Source: DAOMOD01 sp964526035 (GTDB lineage: Bacteria > Pseudomonadota > Gammaproteobacteria > Xanthomonadales > BPKI01). Taken from it: DNA of 6,235 bases. Under the pieces are notes generated by a model. The model made no database searches and was not told the origin of the DNA. It was given only the letters and a program-made list of their open reading frames with translations. Numbering within the stretch: the stretch's first letter is position 1; each line of letters starts with the position of its first letter. The stretch spans positions 1 through 6,235 of the forward strand of contig CAZGKE010000184.1 in assembly GCA_964526035.1 (NCBI GenBank), given 5' to 3'. Positions 1 through 4,558 of the stretch are shown in pieces. Position numbers and translations under genes: made by a program.

Positions 1-113
1 TCTTCCAGGTCCTTGAACTTGCCGGTCCCGGTCAGCAGGCGCGAGCGGTAGCGTCGTCCGGCAATGATCAGGGCGTCGTCTTGGGTGGCAGAGGCGTCGG
101 GCATGGTGTTCAT
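1..113 (-). CDS. thiG: Thiazole synthase ThiG, N-terminal part (runs off left edge)
   Basis: ThiG builds the thiazole phosphate moiety of thiamine in the cytoplasm from deoxyxylulose phosphate, dehydroglycine or iminoglycine, and sulfur delivered as ThiS thiocarboxylate. Only the first 37 codons are present, read leftward from the ATG at 113-111. After a poorly conserved lead of about 13 residues comes LIIAGRRYRSRLLTGTGKFK, which matches the start of ThiG (IAG-x-x-YRSRLL-x-GTGK, first strand of the TIM barrel). A second in-frame ATG at 104-102 is an equally possible start, and neither has a clear Shine-Dalgarno sequence. thiS lies upstream on the same strand, supporting the call, but an unusually long 182-base spacer with an inverted repeat separates them. 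The 3' end and catalytic lysine lie outside the window. Confidence 0.9.
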   Translation of the reverse strand, partial: MNTMPDASATQDDALIIAGRRYRSRLLTGTGKFKDLE

Positions 114-140
114 CGTCGCTGGTTTGGGAGATTCAACGGC

Positions 141-285
141 AGATTTACCGCAGAGTACGCTGAGCACGCAGAGGAAAAGCAGCAAACCCTGTCGTTGCTG
201 GTGCAGCAGGCATGACGGATGGAGTCGGCGAGCGCTGTCCAATCTGCATCGGCTCTTCTCTGCGTTCTCTGCGGTTCAAATCGCC
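141..285. repeat. Imperfect inverted repeat of 9-base CGCAGAG units between thiG and thiS
   Basis: The left arm (142-180) holds three 9-base units at 149-175: CGCAGAGTA, CGCTGAGCA and CGCAGAGGA. The right arm (251-282) holds two identical units in the opposite direction at 256-273, each TTCTCTGCG, the complement of CGCAGAGAA. Both arms carry GATTT on the outer side and an A/G-rich run on the inner side, so the arms match outside the missing unit. The 70 bases between them show no gene. Repeats built on CGCAGAG are, as far as I recall, common in intergenic DNA of gamma- and betaproteobacteria. Transcribed from thiS toward thiG, the region could fold into a long hairpin, which might separate the two messages or shield the thiS 3' end. 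That function is inference. Confidence 0.75.
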
Positions 286-295
286 TTTGCTCAAC

Positions 296-496
296 TCAAC
301 CACCGCCGATCGCCTGCACCACCTCCACGCGGTCGCCCTCGGACAGGGTGCGCCCGGCGTGCTGGCTGCGCGGCACGATCTCGAGGTTGATTTCCACGGC
401 GACCCGGCGGCCACCCAAGCCCTCCGTCTGGAGCAGCTCGGCCAGGGTGGTCGCCGCCGGAACCTCGCGGCCTTCGCCATTCAACTGGATGCGCAT
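296..496 (-). CDS. thiS: Sulfur carrier protein ThiS
   Basis: ThiS is a ubiquitin-fold carrier of about 66 residues. Its C-terminal glycine is adenylated by ThiF, converted to a thiocarboxylate, and donates sulfur to ThiG for the thiamine thiazole ring. The predicted protein begins MRIQLNGEGREV, contains TTLAELLQTEGL (the usual TVAxLL helix region), then VAVEINLEIVPRSQ (the VAVexN-x-xIVPR signature), and ends EVVQAIGGG with the glycine tail. From the ATG at 496-494 it is 66 residues, the family's normal size. A second in-frame ATG at 505-503 would add MVA. I prefer the inner start because the family begins with a strand of the form M-x-I-x-x-NG. No Shine-Dalgarno is visible. thiG follows downstream on the same strand. 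Confidence 0.93.
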   Translation of the reverse strand: MRIQLNGEGREVPAATTLAELLQTEGLGGRRVAVEINLEIVPRSQHAGRTLSEGDRVEVVQAIGGG

Positions 497-503
497 GGCG
501 ACC

Positions 504-509
504 ATTGTA
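504..509 (-). promoter_or_regulatory. Possible -10 hexamer TACAAT immediately upstream of thiS
   Basis: Read on the minus strand, TACAAT (5 of 6 match to TATAAT) lies 7 bases before the ATG at 496. A start about 7 bases downstream would fall at or next to that ATG and give a leaderless or near-leaderless thiS message, consistent with no visible Shine-Dalgarno. No -35 match sits at 16-18 bases, so this is weak. No THI-box riboswitch is recognisable in the 65 bases between thiS and the inverted-repeat element. Confidence 0.25.
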
Positions 510-701
510 GCGGCAGCCGTTGAAGGCGCCGCGGGGGCCGCGCATAATCAGGGCCTCGTAAGGGACCCTCTGAACAAGTCCGAGCACGCCGCGTTGCCCC
601 TGTGCGTGCACGCAGCTAGGCGGACGCCGCAGCGCATGGTGGTTCCATGGGCAAGGCGTCCAACGCGGCTGCGGGTGCGCACAGGAGTAACCCGTCGGGC
701 C

Positions 702-720
702 GGGACTTGAGGGCCGTCCC
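702..720. repeat. Small hairpin inside the MITE
   Basis: GGGAC at 702-706 and GTCCC at 716-720 can pair around a 9-base loop near the centre of the element. Part of this sequence (704-714) recurs inverted at 782-792. It may be a relic of an internal duplication or rearrangement, and has no known function. Confidence 0.45.
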
Positions 721-735
721 GCGTCGTTGCGCATC

Positions 736-764
736 TTGAGCATGGAACCACCATGCCCTACGAT
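736..764 (+). promoter_or_regulatory. Candidate sigma70 promoter inside the MITE, facing tRNA-Gly
   Basis: TTGAGC at 736-741 and TACGAT at 759-764 are separated by exactly 17 bases. Each matches the sigma70 consensus at 4 of 6 positions. Transcription would start near 771, about 65 bases before the mature tRNA 5' end, and the transcript would include the right terminal repeat. The match is modest and could be chance in this sequence. I rate it because the MITE ends 6 bases before the tRNA gene, leaving no room for a promoter between them. Confidence 0.35.
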
Positions 765-835
765 GCGCGCCTAGCGGGCCAGCCCTCAAGTCGCCGGCGC
801 GGCGCGCTCGGACTTGTTCAGAGGGTCCCCAGCCG

Positions 836-909
836 GCGGGTGTCGTCTAATGGCAAGACAACAGCTTCCCAAGCTGTGAACGTGGGTTCGATTCCCATCA
901 CCCGCTCCA
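836..909 (+). tRNA. glyU: tRNA-Gly, anticodon CCC, CCA encoded
   Basis: The 74-base gene folds as a complete cloverleaf. The acceptor stem is GCGGGTG (836-842) with CACCCGC (899-905). The D stem is GTCT/AGAC (845-848, 856-859). The anticodon stem is ACAGC/GCTGT (861-865, 873-877) with loop TTCCCAA, giving anticodon CCC at 868-870, which reads GGG. The variable loop is four bases (878-881). The T stem is 882-886 with 894-898, with one G-T pair, and loop TTCGATT. The discriminator is T906, followed by encoded CCA at 907-909. This matches the glyU type of gammaproteobacterial tRNA-Gly. GGG can also be read by tRNA-Gly(UCC) in most bacteria, so this gene may be dispensable. The MITE ends 6 bases upstream, and rimB begins about 30 bases downstream with no terminator between. 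Confidence 0.96.
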
Positions 910-939
910 TCTTTCCCTCTGCCTGCGCCCATCGTGCCG

Positions 940-1386
940 ATGCCGACCATGGATCCATTGACGCTGGGCTGGCGCGAATGGCTGACCCTGCCTGAGCTGG
1001 GGATCGGCGCCATCAAGGCCAAGATCGACAGCGGCGCCCGATCCTCGGCACTGCATGTGGAGAGCCAGGAGTCGTTTCAGCGCGACGGTCGTGACTGGGT
1101 GCGCTTCGGCATTGCCCCGGTCGCCCGGCACGCCCCGCGGGTGATGTGCGAGGCGCCTGTGGTGGCGGTGCGCCCGGTCACCGACTCCGGCGGACACACC
1201 GCCGAGCGTCGCTTCATCCGCACCATGCTCGAAGTGGCCGGGCGCCGCTGGCCCATCGAAATCAATCTGACCAACCGCGTCCATATGCTGTTTCCCATGT
1301 TGCTCGGTCGCACCGCCATGGCCGGTCGGCTGTGCATCGATCCGGCGCTTTCCTACACCCTGGGTTCACCCGCGAAATTCCCATGA
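940..1386 (+). CDS. rimB: RimK-associated retropepsin-like protease (ATP-dependent zinc protease family)
   Basis: This 148-residue protein belongs to the family annotated as ATP-dependent zinc protease or RimB (retropepsin-like fold). The signature is KIDSGARSSALH at about residues 28-39, holding the Asp-Ser-Gly-Ala motif with D30 as probable catalytic aspartate. Before it comes LGWREWLTLPELGI, typical of the family N terminus; after it come EINLTNRVHMLFPMLLGRTA and the C-terminal region. In Pseudomonas, RimB has been reported to remove the glutamate tail that RimK adds to ribosomal protein S6, so the two make a reversible switch. The stop codon overlaps the rimK start as ATGA, indicating coupled translation. 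Starts at ATG 949 or GTG 934 are also possible, and no Shine-Dalgarno supports any of them. There is no signal peptide, so the protein is cytoplasmic. Confidence 0.88.
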   Translation: MPTMDPLTLGWREWLTLPELGIGAIKAKIDSGARSSALHVESQESFQRDGRDWVRFGIAPVARHAPRVMCEAPVVAVRPVTDSGGHTAERRFIRTMLEVAGRRWPIEINLTNRVHMLFPMLLGRTAMAGRLCIDPALSYTLGSPAKFP

Positions 1387-2312
1387 AGATCGCCATCCTG
1401 TCGCGCAACAGCAAGCTGTACTCCACCCTGCGCCTGGTCGAGGCGGCGCGTGCGCGCGGCCACAGCGTGCGGGTGCTCGATCCGTTGCGCTGCTACATGC
1501 GCATTGCGCCCGGCGTCTTCCAGATGCACTACAAGGGTCGCGAGATCAGCGGCTACGACGCCATCATCCCGCGCATCGGCGCCTCGGTGACCTTCTACGG
1601 CACGGCCGTACTGCGCCAGTTCGAGCAGATGGGGGCGTTCACCCCGAACGGTTCCGACGCCATCCTGCGTGCCCGCGACAAGCTGCGCGCGCACCAGCTG
1701 CTGGCGCGACAGGGCATCGGTCTGCCAACCACGGTGTTCGGCGACAACCCCGACGACACCACCGACCTGCTCGACATGCTGGGTGCGACGCCGCATGTCA
1801 TCAAGCTGACCGAAGGTGCGCAGGGGGCTGGGGTGATCCTCGCCGAGCGCAAATCCTCGTCGCGCAGCGTGATCGAGGCGCTGCGCGGGCTGCACGCCAA
1901 TTTCCTGGTGCAGGAATTCATCGCCGAGGCCAAGGGCGCCGACGTACGCTGTCTGGTGGTGGGTGGCCGCGTGGTGGCCTCGATGCGGCGTCAGGCGCCC
2001 AAGGGCGAATTCCGCTCCAACCTGCACCGCGGCGGCAGCGCGTGGGCCGTTGAAATCAGCGAGGACGAGCGCGAAGTCGCCATCCGCGCCGCAGCCACGC
2101 TGGGTCTCGGGGTGGCCGGTGTGGACATGCTGCGCTCCAATCGTGGCCCGCTGGTCCTTGAGGTGAACGCCTCACCGGGGCTTGAGGGTATCGAGGGCGC
2201 TACAGGGCTGAATGTGGCCGGCGCCATGATCGAATACGTCGAGCGCCGCGTGAAGCGGCGCCGCGCCGACCGGCGGAACCAGGTCGAGGTGGCCAAGAAA
2301 CGCCCATCTTGA
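1383..2312 (+). CDS. rimK: Ribosomal protein S6 glutamate ligase RimK
   Basis: RimK is a cytoplasmic ATP-grasp ligase that adds glutamate residues to the C terminus of ribosomal protein S6 (RpsF) and can make free poly-glutamate. The 309-residue product aligns with E. coli RimK (300 aa) almost without gaps. It has an N-terminal preATP-grasp domain (MKIAILSRNSKLYSTLRLVE), then RARDKLRAHQLLARQGI at about 96-112, the ATP-binding region KLTEGAQGAGVILAE at 141-155, VQEFI-x-EAKGADVRCLVVG at 176-194, and FRSNLHRGG at 210-218. D248, E260 and N262 sit at the family's metal-ligand positions in AGVDML and LEVNASPGLEG. The last 20 residues form a basic tail absent from E. coli. Translation starts inside the rimB stop (ATGA). 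No U-rich terminator follows directly. Confidence 0.97.
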   Translation: MKIAILSRNSKLYSTLRLVEAARARGHSVRVLDPLRCYMRIAPGVFQMHYKGREISGYDAIIPRIGASVTFYGTAVLRQFEQMGAFTPNGSDAILRARDKLRAHQLLARQGIGLPTTVFGDNPDDTTDLLDMLGATPHVIKLTEGAQGAGVILAERKSSSRSVIEALRGLHANFLVQEFIAEAKGADVRCLVVGGRVVASMRRQAPKGEFRSNLHRGGSAWAVEISEDEREVAIRAAATLGLGVAGVDMLRSNRGPLVLEVNASPGLEGIEGATGLNVAGAMIEYVERRVKRRRADRRNQVEVAKKRPS

Positions 2313-2357
2313 GCGTCGCTCGGGCGGGCAGGCCCCGGTCGTCACGGCTTCGCCACA

Positions 2358-2401
2358 ACTTTAACGAAGTGCTTAGAACCGTTTAACAGGGATTTAATGC
2401 C
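2358..2401 (+). promoter_or_regulatory. Four-step 11-base array of TTTAA motifs (OmpR-family operator candidate)
   Basis: TTTAAC at 2360-2365, a degraded copy (GCTTAG) at 2371-2376, TTTAAC at 2382-2387 and TTTAAT at 2393-2398 lie in register, 11 bases apart. The last two form a TTTAAC-N5-TTTAAT pair, close to the PmrA-type box (YTTAA-x, N5 spacing). Read one base earlier they also resemble the PhoP box: CGTTTA-N5-GATTTA. The last repeat ends 12 bases before the -10-like hexamer at 2410, which is where PhoP-class activators sit. Winged-helix regulators of the family encoded by the next gene bind tandem repeats with this phasing, so autoregulation by the ColR-like protein is a reasonable inference. 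Another regulator is possible. Confidence 0.55.
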
Positions 2402-2409
2402 TGCCCCGT

Positions 2410-2415
2410 TATGCT
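2410..2415 (+). promoter_or_regulatory. -10-like hexamer TATGCT downstream of the operator array
   Basis: TATGCT matches the sigma70 -10 consensus at 4 of 6 positions. No -35 hexamer lies at 16-18 bases, and the expected space is occupied by the TTTAA repeats, as in activator-dependent OmpR-family promoters. Transcription would begin near 2422. Confidence 0.4.
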
Positions 2416-2421
2416 GCACTC

Positions 2422-2548
2422 GCAAATCCGCTCAACACTCCTATTGAGTCAGGTTTGGTGACAAGCAGCTTACGGTAATCGGGGCAGTAACTTTGGACCC
2501 GGGCGAGGTGTGTTCCCCCAATGGCACCTCCCTGGGTCCTTTTCTTTT
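2422..2548 (+). ncRNA. Candidate small RNA or attenuated leader upstream of the ColR-like gene
   Basis: From the predicted start (about 2422) to the U-run ending at 2548 is roughly 127 bases with no plausible gene. A small hairpin is possible at 2431-2448 (CTCAA with TTGAG, 8-base loop). The segment 2470-2478 is the near-palindrome TTACGGTAA. A long terminator hairpin closes the RNA and exposes a C-run, CCCCC at 2515-2519, in its loop. C-rich loops are used by several bacterial small RNAs to pair with ribosome-binding sites. GGGG at 2481-2484 could alternatively pair with this loop as a pseudoknot. I recognise no known riboswitch or Rfam family. It could be a stand-alone regulatory RNA or the attenuated 5' leader of the two-component operon. 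Both ends are predicted. Confidence 0.4.
2495..2548 (+). terminator. Strong intrinsic terminator 44 bases before the response-regulator start
   Basis: GGACCC (2495-2500) pairs with GGGTCC (2534-2539). The stem continues with GGG (2501-2503) opposite CCT (2531-2533), a bulged C at 2504, and GAGGTG (2505-2510) with CACCTC (2525-2530). That is a 15-pair GC-rich stem with a 14-base loop, followed at once by TTTTCTTTT (2540-2548). It is oriented for rightward transcription and is not bidirectional, since no T-run flanks the other side. It is far from the rimK stop (183 bases), so it more likely ends an RNA started at the promoter near 2410 than serves only rimK. Confidence 0.87.
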
Positions 2549-2592
2549 GACCGCCCTTGACGACGGCACCTGCCACCCCGGAAGCTGAACGC

Positions 2593-3285
2593 ATGCGCGT
2601 CCTTGTCATCGAAGACAATCCCGATATTTCCGCCAACCTGGGCGACTTCCTCGCAGATCGCGAGCACGAGGTCGATTTCGCCAGCGACGGCGTCACCGGG
2701 CTGCATCTGGCGGTGGTCAACGACTACGACGTGATCGTTCTGGATCTCAACCTGCCCGGCATGGACGGGCTCGAGGTGTGCCGCAAGCTGCGCCAGGATG
2801 CGCGCCGCAACACCCCGGTGCTGATGCTGACCGCGCGCGACCAGTTGGAGCAGAAGCTGGCGGGGTTCCAGGCCGGCGCCGACGACTATCTGGTCAAGCC
2901 TTTCGCGCTGCAGGAGCTGGAGGCGCGCATCACGGTCCTGCTGAAGCGCCACAAGGGCTCCGGTGCGCGCGTGCTCAACGTCTCCGATCTCGAGTTCAAC
3001 CTGGATACGCTGGAAGTGCACCGCGGCGGCAAGTCCATCAACCTCAATCCGACCGGCTTCAAGCTGCTGCAGGCGCTGATGGAGGCATCACCGGCGGTGG
3101 TCACGCGGCGCGAGCTGGAAACCCGCGTGTGGGGCGAGGAACTCCCCGACAGCGACTCCCTGCGCGTACACATCCACAGCCTGCGTGCCGCCATCGACAA
3201 ACCCTTCGACAAGGCCCTTCTCCAGACCCGCCACGGTATCGGCTATCGTCTGGTCGATCCCGATGCGCTATCGACACAGGCTTAG
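2593..3285 (+). CDS. colR: OmpR-family response regulator, ColR-like
   Basis: This 230-residue protein is a phosphorylation-controlled DNA-binding regulator. Residues 1-115 form the receiver, with acidic pocket E7/D8, phospho-acceptor D51 in VLDLNLPGMDG, T80 in MLTARD and K102 in DYLVKPF. Residues 125-222 form a winged helix, with LNPTGFKLLQALM, ELETRVWGEELPDSDSLRVH and TRHGIGYRL. The WG-x-x-x-PDSDSLR-x-H-IH-x-LR and IDKPFDK-x-LL stretches resemble ColR of Pseudomonas and VgrR/ColR of Xanthomonas more than PhoP or PmrA; this is from memory. ColR proteins control membrane integrity and metal tolerance. I chose ATG 2593, where the receiver begins (MRVLVIED). An in-frame TTG at 2557 would add 12 poorly conserved residues. 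The gene overlaps its kinase by 23 bases and sits behind a strong terminator. Confidence 0.9.
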   Translation: MRVLVIEDNPDISANLGDFLADREHEVDFASDGVTGLHLAVVNDYDVIVLDLNLPGMDGLEVCRKLRQDARRNTPVLMLTARDQLEQKLAGFQAGADDYLVKPFALQELEARITVLLKRHKGSGARVLNVSDLEFNLDTLEVHRGGKSINLNPTGFKLLQALMEASPAVVTRRELETRVWGEELPDSDSLRVHIHSLRAAIDKPFDKALLQTRHGIGYRLVDPDALSTQA

Positions 3286-4549
3286 AAGCCGCATCATCGT
3301 TTCGTTCGTCCTGTTCGGGACGCTGCTCACCGGGTTGTTCGCGGGGGCCACGCTGGCCATGCGCCAGTATCTCGAGGACAAACTGATCGGCGACCAGATC
3401 AGCCTGGAGCTCATCAACTACGTCGAGGATTTCCGCCGCGATCCGGAAGCGGCAGGTACCCCGTTCTCGCGCATCGAGGGCTATGTCTACGGCAAGCGTC
3501 GTTTCGCCAACGTGCCGTTCGCCTGGCGCGACCTCGGCAACGGCGTGTTCGACCTGGTCGAGGAGACTGCCGACGGTCCCAGCTTCTACAAACTCGCCGT
3601 GCACAAGGAAGAGGACGTCTGGTTCTTCCTGCGCTACGACGTCTCGCAGGAGGCGCGCGCGCGCCAGCAGCTGGGGACCGTGCTCGGCATCGCGGTGGCG
3701 GTGTTCTGCGTGCTGTCCTTCCTGCTTGGATTCTGGTCGTCGGGTCGGGTGATGCGCCCGGTGAGCGATCTGGCCCGACGGCTGGAGAGCGCCAGCTCCG
3801 GCGGCGGCCTGGAGCGCCTCGCGCCACATTTCGCCGACGACGAAGTGGGCCAGCTGGCGCAGGCGCTGGACGACTACGCTTCGCGTCTCACCGACCTGGT
3901 TGAACGCGACCGCGAGTTCAACGCCGACGTCAGCCACGAGCTGAGGACGCCACTGTCGGTGATCAACGGCGCCGTTGAGCTGATGCTGGGACAGAAGGAC
4001 CTGGACGAAAAATCGCGCACCCGGCTGAAGCGCATCGAGCGTGCCGCCCAGCAGTCGACCGACCTCACCCAGGCCCTGCTGCTGCTGTCGCGCGGCGACC
4101 GCGCGCTCAGCGCCGGAGAGCGCTGTGAGGTACGTCGTCTGGCCGAACACCTTGCCGACATCAATCGCGAACACCTCAACGGCAAGCCGGTGGAGGTGTT
4201 GGTCGAAGGCGAGTCCGAACTCACCGTGCCGGCTCCCGAGGCGGTGGTTGCCGTGGCGCTCGGCAACCTCATCGCCAACGCCTGCAAGTACACCCGCGAA
4301 GGCAGCGTGGTCATCCGCATCGGCCAGGGGCAGGTGGAAATCGACGATACCGGACCCGGCCTCAGCGTCGAGGACAGCCGCAGGGTCTTCGAGCGCCACT
4401 ACCGCGGTCGCTCCGCCACCGGCAAGGGCGCCGGCATCGGCCTTGCCATCGTGCGCAGGCTTTGCGATCTTTACCGCTGGCGCGTCAGCCTGGAACCGCG
4501 CAAGGAAGGCGGCGCGCGCGCCACACTCGACTTCCGACTCCGCCAGTAG
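3263..4549 (+). CDS. colS: Membrane sensor histidine kinase, ColS-like
   Basis: This 428-residue inner-membrane kinase is the expected partner of the preceding regulator. TM1 is about residues 11-33, a periplasmic loop spans 34-136, TM2 is about 137-158, and a HAMP linker covers 159-212. The dimerisation/phospho-acceptor helix has H225 in FNADVSHELRTPL. The ATPase domain has the N box NLIANACKY (335-343), the G1 box DTGPGL (from D362), FERHYRG (F box) and the G2 box GKGAGIGLAIV (from G387). All catalytic motifs look intact. The start at ATG 3263 lies inside the regulator gene and gives a short basic N terminus (MRYRHRLRSR) just before TM1. An upstream in-frame start at 3185 would lie far inside that gene and is unlikely. 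ColS proteins sense Fe(III) or Zn through an ExxE motif, but I find no ExxE in this loop, so the ligand may differ. Confidence 0.92.
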   Translation: MRYRHRLRSRIIVSFVLFGTLLTGLFAGATLAMRQYLEDKLIGDQISLELINYVEDFRRDPEAAGTPFSRIEGYVYGKRRFANVPFAWRDLGNGVFDLVEETADGPSFYKLAVHKEEDVWFFLRYDVSQEARARQQLGTVLGIAVAVFCVLSFLLGFWSSGRVMRPVSDLARRLESASSGGGLERLAPHFADDEVGQLAQALDDYASRLTDLVERDREFNADVSHELRTPLSVINGAVELMLGQKDLDEKSRTRLKRIERAAQQSTDLTQALLLLSRGDRALSAGERCEVRRLAEHLADINREHLNGKPVEVLVEGESELTVPAPEAVVAVALGNLIANACKYTREGSVVIRIGQGQVEIDDTGPGLSVEDSRRVFERHYRGRSATGKGAGIGLAIVRRLCDLYRWRVSLEPRKEGGARATLDFRLRQ

Positions 4550-4558
4550 CCTTTCACC

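Larger units (their letters stand above)
562..829. mobile_element. MITE-like element with 32-base terminal inverted repeats
   Basis: Terminal inverted repeats lie at 562-593 and 798-829, starting GGGACCCTCTGAACAAGTCC, with 31 of 32 positions matching (586 A against G in the other copy). A second inverted pair lies inside at 634-650 and 740-756 (16 of 17, core CATGGTGGTTCCATG). The DNA between outer and inner pairs is also partly complementary, with CTAGGCG at 616-622 opposite the complement near 768-774. A third 11-base pair, GACTTGAGGGC, lies at 704-714 and inverted at 782-792. The short open frames through it look like no known protein and are best read as shadows of palindromic DNA. A non-autonomous transposon derivative fits best. 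I see no clear target-site duplication, and the parent family is not identified. Confidence 0.72.

Noticed and set aside
141..285. The CGCAGAG repeats considered as a CRISPR array.
   Set aside because: Units are 9 bases, contiguous, and arranged as two opposed arms with no regular unique spacers; no cas genes are nearby.
548..754. Minus-strand open frame of 68 codons through the MITE.
   Set aside because: Its sequence follows from GC-rich palindromic DNA, it is Arg/Cys-rich with no recognisable domain, and its ends coincide with the element rather than with gene signals.
562..829. The inverted-repeat element considered as an integron attC site or phage attachment site next to the tRNA.
   Set aside because: I find no attC-type core sites, no integrase gene, and no duplicated tRNA 3' end; the sequence abuts the tRNA 5' end, not the 3' end where integrases usually act.
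2311..2321. GAGCGTCGCTC palindrome at the rimK stop as a possible rimK terminator.
   Set aside because: Only 5 pairs with a one-base loop and no T-run afterwards; it is not a credible intrinsic terminator.
2411..2461. A 16-codon open frame (MLHSQIRSTLLLSQVW) ahead of the terminator, with three consecutive Leu codons, resembling an attenuation leader peptide.
   Set aside because: It has no Shine-Dalgarno, its ATG overlaps the predicted -10 hexamer so it would lie upstream of the expected RNA start, and there is no biosynthetic gene downstream. Three Leu codons are too few to be convincing.
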